The notes under the pieces were generated by a model. That model saw nothing but the letters and a program-made list of their open reading frames with translations. It made no database searches and was not told the origin of the DNA. From Hoeflea_A sp965228435 (GTDB taxonomy: Bacteria > Pseudomonadota > Alphaproteobacteria > Rhizobiales > Rhizobiaceae), in the NCBI GenBank assembly GCA_965228435.1, contig OZ245818.1, forward strand, positions 3,720,001 through 3,784,000: a stretch of DNA of 64,000 nucleotides. Direction: 5' to 3'. Below are positions 43,537 to 52,627 of the stretch, piece by piece. The position numbers and the translations under genes are program-made. Position 1 is the stretch's first letter. Each line of letters starts with the position of its first letter.

Positions 43537-44010
43537 ATGTCCGAAGAACGACCACGCACCTACCATCTCCTCGGAAATCTGCTGACGTTCCATGCATTTC
43601 CATCGGAAACAGGAGATCGGTATACGCTTGTCGAGATCAAGACGGCACCAGGCGCCGGTGCTCCGCCCAACCATCACGCCGGAGAGGACGAGTGTTTCTT
43701 CGTGTTGGATGGACAGTTCGAGTTTTTGGTCGATGGACAAACGATCAGTGCCACCGCTGGGGATTTTGTCAAAATTCCCGATGGCGCCGTGCACGCCTTC
43801 ACCTGCACCGGCGATCGTCCGGGCCGGCTCATCGGCATCAATGCTCCCGGTTTGATGCATGACATCTTTTTCACGCAGGCGGGTGAGGCGATGCCCGACG
43901 GAACCACGGACGTTCCCGCGCCGGATGGACCACCGGACATCCCGGCGATCATGGAAGTGGCCAACAAGGCCGGCATGACGATCCTCCCTCCGGAGCAGCC
44001 TCCTGCCTAG
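43537..44010 (+). CDS. Cupin-domain protein
   Basis: 157 residues. A single cupin beta-barrel carries the first metal motif in PNHHAGEDECFFVLDGQFEF (His, His, Glu) and the second in GDFVKIPDGAVHAFTC. A metal such as Fe(II), Mn or Zn is likely bound. The function may be a dioxygenase, isomerase or sensor for the same compound detected by the divergent TetR. AAGGGG lies ten bases before the ATG. The Pro-rich C-terminus is atypical and probably disordered. Confidence 0.88.
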   Translation: MSEERPRTYHLLGNLLTFHAFPSETGDRYTLVEIKTAPGAGAPPNHHAGEDECFFVLDGQFEFLVDGQTISATAGDFVKIPDGAVHAFTCTGDRPGRLIGINAPGLMHDIFFTQAGEAMPDGTTDVPAPDGPPDIPAIMEVANKAGMTILPPEQPPA

Positions 44011-44149
44011 GTATTTTGGTTCTTTCGGATCTGCATCGGTCGAAGTGCCCGTCAGTCGCTTGAACCGGGTCCCTGCTTCGAGCTCATGGCAGAATGCGGT
44101 ATGTTCGGTTTGCCAACCCCTTTCGGCAAGCCCGGCCAAGAGACTGACA

Positions 44150-45046
44150 ATGCGGATCGCCATTCTCAGCACGAACAAGCTTCCACGATTCCTGGGTGAT
44201 GACCATCCGACGGAAGGCTCACTGTTCGCCGAAGATATTTTGCTCATTGAAGAATTGTCCCGCATCGGCGTTTCGGCCGAGCGCGTTGGCTGGAGAGCCC
44301 AGAACATTGACTGGTCGAATTTCGAAGCAGCGGTCATCAGAAGCACCTGGGATTACATCGATGATCCCGACCTGTTCTTCGCAACCCTGAAGCAAATCGA
44401 AGACGCCGGTGTTCGGCTGATCAATCCCGCTGAGACGGTTCATTGGAACTCGGACAAGCGATATCTCAAAGAACTGGCGAAGAGAGACCTGCCGGTTGTT
44501 CCCACCCATTTCCTGACAGGGCATTCCGACATGAGCGGTCTGCCGGCCTGTTTTTTGAATGCCGAAAGGCTGGTCCTCAAGCCGACCGTCGGTGTTGGAG
44601 GATTTGGCGTCAGGATCTTCCGGTCTCCAACGGACCTGATGGCTGCGCTGCCGCGATTTGACGATGGCTGCCCGCTGATGGTGCAGCCATTCCTTCCATC
44701 CATTTCCAGCGAGGGTGAGTGGTCGTTCGTCTTCGGTGCGGGAGAGCTGCTCTACAGTGTTCTGAAAGAGCCGGCGGCCGGAGATTATCGTGTCCAGGTC
44801 ATGTATGGCGCCACCACAACGGAAAGAACACCCGCCGAAGCAGACCGCAACGCCGCAATCCGGGTTGCACGGAACCTGCCGGTTACGGCATCCGTGATGC
44901 GCATCGATATGGCGAGATTGCCGGATGGAACACTTGGGCTGATGGAGGCGGAACTCATCGAACCGCAACTCTATCTGTTTGATGTTCCGGAAGCGGCGTC
45001 AAAGCTGGCTTGGGCAGTGAAAGAGACTTTGACCTCGGTACGCTAA
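44150..45046 (+). CDS. ATP-grasp domain protein (glutathione synthetase/RimK-like fold)
   Basis: About 298 residues opening MRIAILSTNKLP, the pre-ATP-grasp Rossmann-like domain, with AAVIRSTWDYIDDP in the region that contacts substrate. The ATP-grasp part includes the phosphate-binding segment LKPTVGVGGFGVRIF, QPFLPSISSEGEWSFVF and the metal-binding Glu/Asn-like MEAELIEPQL. Family members ligate an amino group to a carboxylate with ATP. The substrate is unknown. The C-terminal WDYIDDP and IEPQLYLFD features match uncharacterised cytosolic ATP-grasp proteins of this size. Its tail overlaps the convergent GST gene by four bases. Confidence 0.8.
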   Translation: MRIAILSTNKLPRFLGDDHPTEGSLFAEDILLIEELSRIGVSAERVGWRAQNIDWSNFEAAVIRSTWDYIDDPDLFFATLKQIEDAGVRLINPAETVHWNSDKRYLKELAKRDLPVVPTHFLTGHSDMSGLPACFLNAERLVLKPTVGVGGFGVRIFRSPTDLMAALPRFDDGCPLMVQPFLPSISSEGEWSFVFGAGELLYSVLKEPAAGDYRVQVMYGATTTERTPAEADRNAAIRVARNLPVTASVMRIDMARLPDGTLGLMEAELIEPQLYLFDVPEAASKLAWAVKETLTSVR

Positions 45047-45708
45047 GCGGCCCTTGCAAGCAAATCTGTCAGGTGCGATCCGCGAGCCCGTACGAACTGC
45101 TCCAGCCGTTGCGGATAGCCGTCGGGCGCGGCCGTGGCGACGGAAGGCCGAGCCGCAATCACCTCGCGCCAGGTTTGGGTTTTCGGCAAGTCAGTGAGAA
45201 GACCGAAATCGGCGATGCCGTCGAACGTGTCGAGATAGCGGAAGATCGTACCCCATACGCCATCCACCATGCGGAAGCTCTGGCCGGCAAAGAGCGGGCC
45301 GGTGATCTCAGACTCAATGCGCTCGAACCTGCCGCGCAGCGCCTGACGTTTCTGTTCAAAGGCCACGGCGTCCGGCGCACCGTAGAAGCCTCCGATGGCA
45401 TTCAGAGTTTCGGACCCGAATTCGATCCATGAGCGATGGCGGGCCTTCTCCAACGGATCATCAGGGTGCAACGAACCCGGTGTGATCTCGTCGAGATATT
45501 CGGCGATGACCTGGCTTTCAAAGAGCGTTTCGCCACCGACTTCAAGCAACGGTACTCGCCCAAGCGGCGACAGAGCTTTGAACCAGTCGGGCTTGTCCTT
45601 CAGGTCGATGTAGGTGCGCCGATGCGGAATGTCCTTTTCGCTCAGAACGATGACGGCACGCTGCACATAGGGGCAGAGATGATGGCTGACGAGATGCAGA
45701 TCGGACAC
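45043..45708 (-). CDS. Glutathione S-transferase family protein
   Basis: 221 residues with the N-terminal thioredoxin-like domain (LVSHHLCPYVQRAVIVLSEK with the catalytic Cys/Ser-type CPYVQR motif, cis-Pro in LGRVPLLEVGGETLFES and Glu-Ser contacting glutathione) and an alpha-helical C-terminal domain. The CPYVQR form suggests an omega/lambda-type GST acting as thiol reductase or dehydroascorbate reductase. Divergent from a MarR-type regulator with a shared operator region, implying regulated detoxification. Confidence 0.9.
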   Translation of the reverse strand: MSDLHLVSHHLCPYVQRAVIVLSEKDIPHRRTYIDLKDKPDWFKALSPLGRVPLLEVGGETLFESQVIAEYLDEITPGSLHPDDPLEKARHRSWIEFGSETLNAIGGFYGAPDAVAFEQKRQALRGRFERIESEITGPLFAGQSFRMVDGVWGTIFRYLDTFDGIADFGLLTDLPKTQTWREVIAARPSVATAAPDGYPQRLEQFVRARGSHLTDLLARAA

Positions 45709-45725
45709 GATGAGACTCCTTGTAC

Positions 45726-45778
45726 ATGCAATCGCATCTATATTGATATGCTGGAGTTGAAAGTCAATGCAGTTGCAT
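45726..45778. promoter_or_regulatory. Paired palindromic operator between GST and MarR genes
   Basis: ATGCAATCGCAT (45726-45737) and ATGCAGTTGCAT (45767-45778) share the ATGCA/TGCAT half-site layout. They flank an AT-rich core with TATATTGATATGC. The right copy lies 14 bp before the ATG chosen for marR, and the left copy lies 18 bp before the GST ATG. This is a typical divergent MarR autoregulatory arrangement. Confidence 0.65.
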
Positions 45779-45791
45779 GTATATTAAACCT

Positions 45792-46232
45792 ATGCCCATG
45801 CCATCTGATATCACCGTCGACACCTGGATTCGCTTGGCTAGGGTTCATGGCGAAGCAGTTGGCGCCGTTGAAACCGATTTGAAATCAGCCGGTTATCCGC
45901 CGCTTGCCTGGTACGATGTGCTTTTGGAGCTGGATCGTGCCGGAGCAGATGGAGTGCGACCCTTCGAACTTCAGGACCGTCTGCTCCTGCCGCAATACGG
46001 TGTATCGCGCCTGATCGAACGCATTGAAAAGGCCGGTTATGTGGAACGGCGCTCATGCGCTGATGACGGCCGTGGACAGAAGCTGGCGATCACCGTGGCG
46101 GGTCGCAAAGTGCGGGAGGCCATGTGGCCTGTCTACGGCGCAGCGATGGAACAGGCGTTTGGCAAGCGACTGACGCCAGGGGAGATGCGCATCCTGTCTC
46201 GGCTTCTCGGAAAGCTCCTGCCGGAAAGCTGA
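45792..46232 (+). CDS. MarR-family transcriptional regulator
   Basis: About 146 residues: a winged helix with DVLLELDRAGADGVRPFELQ, LLLPQYGVSRLIERIEKAGY (recognition helix) and the wing VERRSCADDGRGQKLAIT. Terminal helices dimerise. Starts at 45777, 45792 or 45798 are in frame; 45777 would lie inside the operator palindrome, so a later one is preferred. MarR proteins usually repress divergent detoxification genes and release DNA on binding a phenolic or oxidised ligand; the GST gene is the expected target. Confidence 0.88.
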   Translation: MPMPSDITVDTWIRLARVHGEAVGAVETDLKSAGYPPLAWYDVLLELDRAGADGVRPFELQDRLLLPQYGVSRLIERIEKAGYVERRSCADDGRGQKLAITVAGRKVREAMWPVYGAAMEQAFGKRLTPGEMRILSRLLGKLLPES

Positions 46233-46298
46233 AACAAGCTTGCACCTCCCGGACGAAACGGGTCTAGTGCGCGAGTTTTCTCAAATCGCGAGTCGACC

Positions 46299-47345
46299 AT
46301 GACGCAGCCCATCACCATCGACCTTGTCAGCGACACGGCCTCAAAACCGACGGACGGTATGCGTCGCGCCATGGCCGAGGCACCGGTCGGTGACGAGCAG
46401 CGCGGCGAGGATCCGACCGTCAATGCCCTCAATGAGCGCGTGGCCGACCTGCTTGGTCAGGAAGCGGCGATGTTTTTGCCGTCGGGCACCATGTGCAATC
46501 AGGTGGCGATTGCGACCCATTGTCGGGCGGGCGATGAGATCATCGCTGCTGAAGGTGCTCATATCGACGGTGCCGAGGGGGCTGGAGCGGCGGTCTTCGC
46601 CGGCAGCTTCGTCAAAACGATCGACTGTCCGCGCGGCATCTTTTCGGCAGACGCCGTACAGGCAGCCACCCGGCCGCGGTATCACAAGATCCCGCGCACG
46701 CGACTGGTGGAGGTTGAGCAGACCAACAATCGCGGCGGCGGTTCGGTGTGGCGCCATGGCGAGATTGTCGCTGTCGCCGATGCAGCGCGCGCGGGCGGCC
46801 TTGCCCTGCACATGGACGGCGCACGCATCCTCAACGCCGTCATCGCCTCGGGCGAGCCGGCTGACGGCTATACCCGTCTGTTTGACAGTGTCTGGCTGGA
46901 CCTTTCGAAGGGTCTCGGCTGCCCGATCGGCGGCGTGCTGGCGGGTTCCCGTGCGTTTATCGAGGAGGCTGAAACCTGGAAACACCGGTTCGGCGGCGCT
47001 ATGCGACAGGCCGGCATCATCGCGGCCGCGGGTCTTTATGCCCTCGACCACCACGTCGAGCGGCTGGCCGAGGATCATGCCAATGCGAGCCTGCTGGCCG
47101 CCCGGCTCAAGGATCTGCCCGGCATCAAGCTCGAGACACCCGATCCGGAAACCAATCTCGTCTTTTTTGACGTGTCGGGCACCGGGCAGACCGCTGCCGC
47201 AATCGGCGAAACCCTGTTGCGTCACGGTGTCCGAATGCAAGTGCAGGGCAACGCCCGCATGCGCGCCGTTACCCATCTCGACATCGCGACCGCTGACATC
47301 AACAGGGCGGCCGACCTTCTGGTGCAAGCGATAGCCGGCGGCTGA
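46299..47345 (+). CDS. ltaE: Low-specificity L-threonine aldolase
   Basis: 348 residues, a fold-type I PLP enzyme cleaving L-threonine/allo-threonine to glycine and acetaldehyde. Landmarks are DLVSDTASKPTDGMRRAM at the N-terminus (the DT.T/S pattern), the FLPSGTMCNQ turn, LHMDGARILNA with the PLP-contacting Asp, and WLDLSKGLGCPIGG containing the Schiff-base lysine. Length and motifs agree with full-length bacterial threonine aldolase. It may stand alone; the following regulator begins 61 bp later. Confidence 0.95.
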   Translation: MTQPITIDLVSDTASKPTDGMRRAMAEAPVGDEQRGEDPTVNALNERVADLLGQEAAMFLPSGTMCNQVAIATHCRAGDEIIAAEGAHIDGAEGAGAAVFAGSFVKTIDCPRGIFSADAVQAATRPRYHKIPRTRLVEVEQTNNRGGGSVWRHGEIVAVADAARAGGLALHMDGARILNAVIASGEPADGYTRLFDSVWLDLSKGLGCPIGGVLAGSRAFIEEAETWKHRFGGAMRQAGIIAAAGLYALDHHVERLAEDHANASLLAARLKDLPGIKLETPDPETNLVFFDVSGTGQTAAAIGETLLRHGVRMQVQGNARMRAVTHLDIATADINRAADLLVQAIAGG

Positions 47346-47406
47346 CCGCCGCTCATTTGGCATGAGCAGGCGGTTTGCTCTATAGGAGGCGCAAAAGGGA
47401 TACGCG

Positions 47407-48159
47407 ATGAACCTGACCCAGCAGAAGCAATTCGTGCTGCCCGACCTGCACCTCGCCTCGCTGCCGACCGGTCAGGTCAAGACCGTCGTTGACGCACTCG
47501 GCAAGATGATCGCCCGCGGCGATTTTCCAGGCGGCGAACGCATCCCCATGGAACCTGAACTGGCGGAAACATTTCAGGTTTCGCGCACCGTCGTGCGTGA
47601 AGCGGTCAAGGTGCTTTCGGGAAAAGGGTTGGTACGGACAGCACGTCGATATGGCTCGCGCGTCTGCTCCTATGATGAATGGAACCTGCTCGATCCGGAT
47701 GTGATCGGCTGGCACGAACCGGCCAGCCCTATGGCCCGCCGCATCTACGCCGAAGCAACGCAGATGCGCTACATCTTCGAGCCGGAGGCCGCAGCCCTAG
47801 CGGCGGTCCATGGAACCTCGGAGCAATTCGAGACTGTTCTGGCTGCGGCCCGCAACATCAGCCCGGAGCCGAACGGCATAGAAGCGATGATCGCGGCCGA
47901 CTTCATGTTCCATGCGACCATTCTCGACGCCACCGACAACATGATGTTGCGGCAGTTGCGGCGGTTGATCCTGGCTATTCTCAAATTCTCCTATTCGACC
48001 GGTTCGGTGGCCGTGCCCGATGAAGAAGTATCGCGCCAGAACCACATCGTCGTGGCCGAGGCGATTGCAAAGCGTAACGGCAAGCTGGCGCGGGACCGCA
48101 TGCGCGGAATGCTCGATCAGAACCTGCTGATCGCCGACAAGATGAGCCATTCCGGCTGA
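47407..48159 (+). CDS. FadR-subfamily GntR regulator (FCD domain)
   Basis: 250 residues. A GntR winged helix sits in residues about 20-85 (ERIPMEPELAETFQVSRTVV, EAVKVLSGKGLVRTARRYGS). An FCD ligand domain spans about 100-240 with the metal-binding D/H set (ADFMFHATILDATDN, EEVSRQNHIVVAEAI). FCD regulators of this type sense sugar acids or carboxylates. The sugar ABC transporter and acid-sugar dehydratase genes begin 290 bp downstream, with an intervening palindrome, so they are likely targets. Confidence 0.9.
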   Translation: MNLTQQKQFVLPDLHLASLPTGQVKTVVDALGKMIARGDFPGGERIPMEPELAETFQVSRTVVREAVKVLSGKGLVRTARRYGSRVCSYDEWNLLDPDVIGWHEPASPMARRIYAEATQMRYIFEPEAAALAAVHGTSEQFETVLAAARNISPEPNGIEAMIAADFMFHATILDATDNMMLRQLRRLILAILKFSYSTGSVAVPDEEVSRQNHIVVAEAIAKRNGKLARDRMRGMLDQNLLIADKMSHSG

Positions 48160-48338
48160 ACCGGCTGAGGCGGATCTGCGATCTGACTGCCGCCGCAGCA
48201 ACCCTCTGATTTCAAAGCGGAAGTTTGTTTTTTCCGAGGCGAATGCCATGCCGCGGCTTGGGTATTTTTGCTGACTGAAACAACCACTTCGAACACACAA
48301 TCCACACAACGGTCTTGACAAACCGGATTTTTCTGAAA

Positions 48339-48361
48339 ATCTCTAAGTATGATGTAGAGAT
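48339..48361. promoter_or_regulatory. Palindromic operator upstream of the sugar-acid ABC operon
   Basis: ATCTCTA-N9-TAGAGAT is a perfect 7-bp inverted repeat in the 288-bp gap between the FadR-type gene and the substrate-binding-protein gene. A TTGACA lies at 48315-48320 just before it. The rest of the gap (48160-48314) shows no gene or hairpin of note. A repressor at this site would block the operon promoter. Confidence 0.5.
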
Positions 48362-48447
48362 AGATTTATGCGTTCTCGATCATCGGATGAATCGAACCGC
48401 GGGGCGGTCGACGGGAGGTCGGCAGGTACCGCTAACGGGAGGTTGAT

Positions 48448-49701
48448 ATGAGACTGAATACGCTGGTCCTGGCGGGTGCGCTGGCTCTTTCCCCGAGCCT
48501 TGCCTCGGCCGAAACCGTCATCGACGTGCTGAGCATCAATCGCGATACGGCACCCTGGAAACAGCTCTACCTGGACACGGTGGAAGCCTATAACAAGGCC
48601 CATCCGGGTGTGACTGTGAACCTGCAGTTCATGGAGGACGAAGCATTCAAGCAGAAGCTGCCGACGCTGCTGCAATCGGATGCGGCACCCGACTTGTTTT
48701 TCTCCTGGTCCGGCGGCGTTTTCTACGAGCAGGCCGATCAGGGTTTCCTGCGTCCCATTCCCGACGCCACGATCAATAAGTGGAAGCAGGGGCTGTCGGC
48801 GGGTGGACTGGCCGCGCTGTCCTACAAGGGCAAGTACTACGGCGCGCCGGAGGCCTCGCAGAATGTCGCCATCTGGTTCAACAAGGACCTGGCGAAGAAG
48901 GTCGGAGTCGATCCCACGCAGATCAAGACTTACGGCGATTTCCTCGACCAGGTAAAGGCTGCCAAGGCAGCCGGCGTGACGCCGATCATCGTTGGCGGCC
49001 AGGACAAGTGGCCACTGCATTTCTACTATTCGCTGATCGCCATGCGCATCATGGGTCAGGATGGCATGGCGGCCTCGGCTGCCGGCGACAATGGCGGCTT
49101 CGACAATGAAGACTGGGTGCGTGCCGGCCAGGAATACATGCGGCTGATCGAGTTGGAGCCCTTCCAGGAAGGCTTCATGGGCGTCAAATACGACCAGGCG
49201 ACCGGACTGTGGGGCGACGGTAACGGCCTGTTCCACCTGATGGGCGACTGGGATCTCGGCGCGCAGCGCAACGCAGCGACCAATGGCGGGCTTACCAACG
49301 AGCAGCTCGGGGTGGTGCCGTTCCCGACGATCGAAGGCGGTCGCGGCAAGATCACCGACACGCTCGGCGGCGCATCAGGCTTCGTCCTGACGAAGAACGC
49401 ACCCGACGAAGCCATCGATTTCTTGCGGACGTTCCTGGGCGAGGAGGCGCAGAAGCGCGCGGCGTCGGAAGGGGTCTATATCCCGACCGTGCCGGTTGCC
49501 GGTTCGCTGGTGGAGGATCCCATCCTCAAGCAGTTCGCGGCCATCGGTGGAGGTTCGACCTATCATCAGCTGTTCCTCGATCAGTTTTTCGGATCGACGC
49601 TCGGCGGTGCCATCAATGACGTTTCTGCGCAAATGGCCACCGGCGACATCTCTCCCGAAGAGGCGGCCAGGGTTCTGGAAGAAACTCGCGCATTCCAGTA
49701 G
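48448..49701 (+). CDS. Sugar ABC transporter substrate-binding protein (family 1)
   Basis: 417 residues with signal peptide MRLNTLVLAGALALSPSLASA. The mature protein has the CUT1-type solute-binding fold: YNKAHPGVTVNLQFMEDEAF, APDLFFSWSGG, the GKYYGAPEASQNVAIWFNK hinge region and NGLFHLMGDW. It captures a sugar, polyol or sugar acid in the periplasm. GGGAGG is found nine bases before the ATG. First of a five-to-six gene operon. Confidence 0.93.
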   Translation: MRLNTLVLAGALALSPSLASAETVIDVLSINRDTAPWKQLYLDTVEAYNKAHPGVTVNLQFMEDEAFKQKLPTLLQSDAAPDLFFSWSGGVFYEQADQGFLRPIPDATINKWKQGLSAGGLAALSYKGKYYGAPEASQNVAIWFNKDLAKKVGVDPTQIKTYGDFLDQVKAAKAAGVTPIIVGGQDKWPLHFYYSLIAMRIMGQDGMAASAAGDNGGFDNEDWVRAGQEYMRLIELEPFQEGFMGVKYDQATGLWGDGNGLFHLMGDWDLGAQRNAATNGGLTNEQLGVVPFPTIEGGRGKITDTLGGASGFVLTKNAPDEAIDFLRTFLGEEAQKRAASEGVYIPTVPVAGSLVEDPILKQFAAIGGGSTYHQLFLDQFFGSTLGGAINDVSAQMATGDISPEEAARVLEETRAFQ

Positions 49702-49749
49702 CCCTCTCGCTCCTTCGCCGCCCCGCTTCCCTCAACACAGGTTGAAACA

Positions 49750-50790
49750 ATGGGAACCCTCCTCAATCAAACGGGTACCAAGACCATGGGAAGCGGGGCG
49801 GGACCTCGTCCGCTGAACGAGGACCTGATCCAAACAACACCGCGGCCGAAACGAAGCATGAGAGCGCGCTGGCGGCGCATGATGCAGAACGGCCAGATGC
49901 GAATGCTGGTCATCTTCCTGCCGCCGGCCATTCTGCTGTTCACCGTTTTCGTCATGCTGCCAATGCTGCAGGCCGGCTTCTTCGCGCCTTACAAATGGTC
50001 GGGCTACGGCCCGGCGCCCTGGGCCTTCAACGAGGATACCGGCCGCACCTTCGGAACCTGGATCGGTGTCACCAATTTCGAGCGCATGGCCGGTCATTCG
50101 GCATTCAAGATCGCCGCGGGCAACACCTTCATGGTCATCGTTGTGTCGCTGTTCGTGCAGTTGCCGCTGGCGCTCACCATGGCGCTGATGATCTACCGCC
50201 AAAGCTATGCCAACACCGTGTTTCGGCTGATCTTCTTCCTTCCCTACATCCTGGCGGAGGTGGCGACCGGCCTGCTGTGGTCGTTCATGCTCGACGGCAA
50301 TTTCGGCGTCTCACGCACTGTCACGGACCTTCTCGGGCTCGAAAAGGCGTTCTTCCCGCTGGCCGAAAAGCCGTGGGCCTTCTACTCGATCCTCGCGGTG
50401 ATCGTCTGGAAGTATTTCGGCTTCCACATGATGATCTACATCGCCGGTCTGCAATCGATCCCCAAGGACCTGATCGAGGCGGCGCGCATCGACGGTGCCA
50501 AGACGCTCCAGACGATTTTCTACGTCAAGCTTCCGCTGCTTTGGCCGGCGATTACCATCTCGATATTCTATTCGGTTCTGGGTGGGTTGCAGGTGTTCGA
50601 TCTGGTCATGCCGATGACTGCGGGTGGGCCGTCCAATTCCAGCCACACGCTGGTGTCTTACCTCTACAATTTCGGCTTCATCCGGCTCAATGTCGGTTTT
50701 GGCAGCGCCGTCGGTGTGTTCCTGTTCGTCGTCGGCGTGGTCTTTGCTCTGGTCTATCGCAACACGGTGCAAAGGGAGGCCGCGGCATGA
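49750..50790 (+). CDS. Sugar ABC transporter permease 1 (MalF-type)
   Basis: 346 residues with about six membrane helices after a basic cytoplasmic N-terminus of 50 residues. The EAA loop that contacts the ATPase is EAARIDGAKTLQTIFYVKLP. Helix 1 region reads LVIFLPPAILLFTVFVMLP. It makes the translocation pore with the next gene's product. The N-terminal extension before helix 1 is long; a later start (ATG 49786) cannot be excluded. It overlaps the next permease by four bases. Confidence 0.93.
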   Translation: MGTLLNQTGTKTMGSGAGPRPLNEDLIQTTPRPKRSMRARWRRMMQNGQMRMLVIFLPPAILLFTVFVMLPMLQAGFFAPYKWSGYGPAPWAFNEDTGRTFGTWIGVTNFERMAGHSAFKIAAGNTFMVIVVSLFVQLPLALTMALMIYRQSYANTVFRLIFFLPYILAEVATGLLWSFMLDGNFGVSRTVTDLLGLEKAFFPLAEKPWAFYSILAVIVWKYFGFHMMIYIAGLQSIPKDLIEAARIDGAKTLQTIFYVKLPLLWPAITISIFYSVLGGLQVFDLVMPMTAGGPSNSSHTLVSYLYNFGFIRLNVGFGSAVGVFLFVVGVVFALVYRNTVQREAAA

Positions 50791-51617
50791 AGGCTGAGTT
50801 CACCTGGAAGGAATCGGCTCGCATCATCACGCTGTTGTTCGTCTCCAGCCTGATCATCATTCCGTTGCTGGCAACCGTGCTTGGCGGTTTCAAGTCAACC
50901 GGTGAATTGCGGGTCCAGCCCTTCGGCATTCCCGAGGTCTGGCAGACGGAGTATTATGGCGAGATCCTCAACGACCCGCAGTTCTGGCGCTATCTCTGGA
51001 ATTCCCTCGTGATCTCGCTGCTGACGGTGGTGCTGACGCTGATCCTCGGTTCGATGGCGGCCTACGCCTTTGCCCAGGTGCGCTTCTTTGGCTCGGGCTT
51101 CCTGTTCTCCTACCTGCTGCTCGGCCTGATGTTCCCGTTTGCGGCCGCGATCATGCCGCTGTTCCTGACCGTGCGTGACCTGGGCATTCTCGACACGCCC
51201 TGGGGGGTGATCCTGCCACAGGTGGCGTTCGGGCTGGCCTTCTCGGTCATGTTCTTCCGCACCTTCTTCCAGCAAATGCCGGCGGAACTGTTCGAGGCGG
51301 CGCGAGTCGACGGCTGTTCCTACATCCGCTTTTTTTTCCTGTTCACGATCCCGCTGTCGACACCGATCCTGGCAACGATAGCCGTGTTCGTCTTCGTGCA
51401 GAGCTGGAATAACTATCTGTTGCCGCTGATCATGCTCAACGATCGGGTGGGCTACACCTGGACGCTGGGCGCCATGGACTATCGCGGCGAATACGTCGCC
51501 GAGTGGAACCGCACGCTGGCCTTCGTCTCGGCGACGCTTGCCCCGGCGGTCGTATTCTTCCTCGCCGCCCAGAAATACATCGTCGCCGGCCTCACCGGCG
51601 GCGCCGTGAAAGGATGA
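50787..51617 (+). CDS. Sugar ABC transporter permease 2 (MalG-type)
   Basis: 276 residues, six membrane helices, EAA loop EAARVDGCSYIRFFFLFTIP, and the family's N-terminal FKSTGELRVQPFGIPE region after helix 1. The ATG overlaps the stop of the first permease as ATGA, so the two are translationally coupled for equal production. Confidence 0.93.
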   Translation: MKAEFTWKESARIITLLFVSSLIIIPLLATVLGGFKSTGELRVQPFGIPEVWQTEYYGEILNDPQFWRYLWNSLVISLLTVVLTLILGSMAAYAFAQVRFFGSGFLFSYLLLGLMFPFAAAIMPLFLTVRDLGILDTPWGVILPQVAFGLAFSVMFFRTFFQQMPAELFEAARVDGCSYIRFFFLFTIPLSTPILATIAVFVFVQSWNNYLLPLIMLNDRVGYTWTLGAMDYRGEYVAEWNRTLAFVSATLAPAVVFFLAAQKYIVAGLTGGAVKG

Positions 51618-51621
51618 CGCC

Positions 51622-52626
51622 ATGGCTGAAGTCGTTTTGAAAGGCATCAACAAGCGCTACGGCGCGGTCGAGGTGATCCCCGACCTGAACCTGACCATCG
51701 AAGACGGCTCCTTCACCGTGCTGGTCGGTCCGTCCGGCTGCGGCAAGTCGACACTGCTTCGCATGATTGCCGGCCTTGAGGAGGTCTCGGCCGGCAGCAT
51801 TTCCATCGGCGGTGCCGATGTGACGGATGTCGAGCCGTCGGACCGCGGCATCGCCATGGTGTTCCAGTCCTACGCGCTCTATCCGCACATGACAGTGCGA
51901 CAGAACATCGGCTTCGGCCTGAAGCTCGCGAAGACACCGAAGGAAGACATCCGGCGGCGGGTCGACCAGGCCGCCGACATTTTGCAACTGGGCCCGCTGC
52001 TCGACCGCAAACCGCGGCAGTTGTCCGGCGGCCAGCGACAGCGCGTCGCCATAGGCCGGTCGATCGTCCGCGAGCCGAAAGTCTTCCTTTTCGATGAGCC
52101 GCTTTCCAACCTCGATGCGGCGCTGCGCACCCAGATGCGTGTGGAACTCGCCGAGTTACACGCCAAAATCGGCGCCACCATGGTCTACGTCACCCACGAC
52201 CAGGTCGAGGCGATGACCATGGCCGATCGGATTGTCATCATGCAGAGCGGCCGGATCGAACAGGTCGGCGCGCCGATGCAGCTCTACAATCATCCGCAAA
52301 CGCCCTTTGTCGCCGGCTTCATCGGGTCGCCCAAGATGAATCTGATCGAGGGGGCGATGGCGGAAAAGTCCGGCGCCCGCATGCTCGGCGTGCGGCCGGA
52401 GCATATCGATGTCTCTTCGGAAACAGGCGAATGGCGGGGGCATTTGCGTCACGTAGAACATCTGGGTTCCGATACGGTGGCCTATGTGGAGGCCGACCAG
52501 ATCGGCCGCATGACGGTTCGCATCCCTGGTGAGGTTGCGCTTCGGGCCGGTGAAAACATTTTCATGACGCCGCAAAAAGGCAATGTGCATCTGTTCGGCG
52601 CCGACGGCGGCGTCAGGAGGGTTTGA
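51622..52626 (+). CDS. Sugar ABC transporter ATP-binding protein (UgpC/MsmK type)
   Basis: 334 residues. Walker A GPSGCGKST, Q-loop FQSYALYPHM, signature LSGGQRQRVAIGRSIV, Walker B VFLFDEPLSN and H-loop VYVTHDQVEA are all intact. A C-terminal TOBE/MalK regulatory domain follows from about residue 240 (MLGVRPEHIDVSS). It powers the two permeases. Four base pairs separate it from the second permease. Confidence 0.96.
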   Translation: MAEVVLKGINKRYGAVEVIPDLNLTIEDGSFTVLVGPSGCGKSTLLRMIAGLEEVSAGSISIGGADVTDVEPSDRGIAMVFQSYALYPHMTVRQNIGFGLKLAKTPKEDIRRRVDQAADILQLGPLLDRKPRQLSGGQRQRVAIGRSIVREPKVFLFDEPLSNLDAALRTQMRVELAELHAKIGATMVYVTHDQVEAMTMADRIVIMQSGRIEQVGAPMQLYNHPQTPFVAGFIGSPKMNLIEGAMAEKSGARMLGVRPEHIDVSSETGEWRGHLRHVEHLGSDTVAYVEADQIGRMTVRIPGEVALRAGENIFMTPQKGNVHLFGADGGVRRV

Positions 52627-52627
52627 T

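Noticed and set aside
46324..47334. Alternative long frame over threonine aldolase
   Set aside because: Ser/Arg/Pro-rich translation with no motif; the overlapping frame holds the full PLP enzyme.
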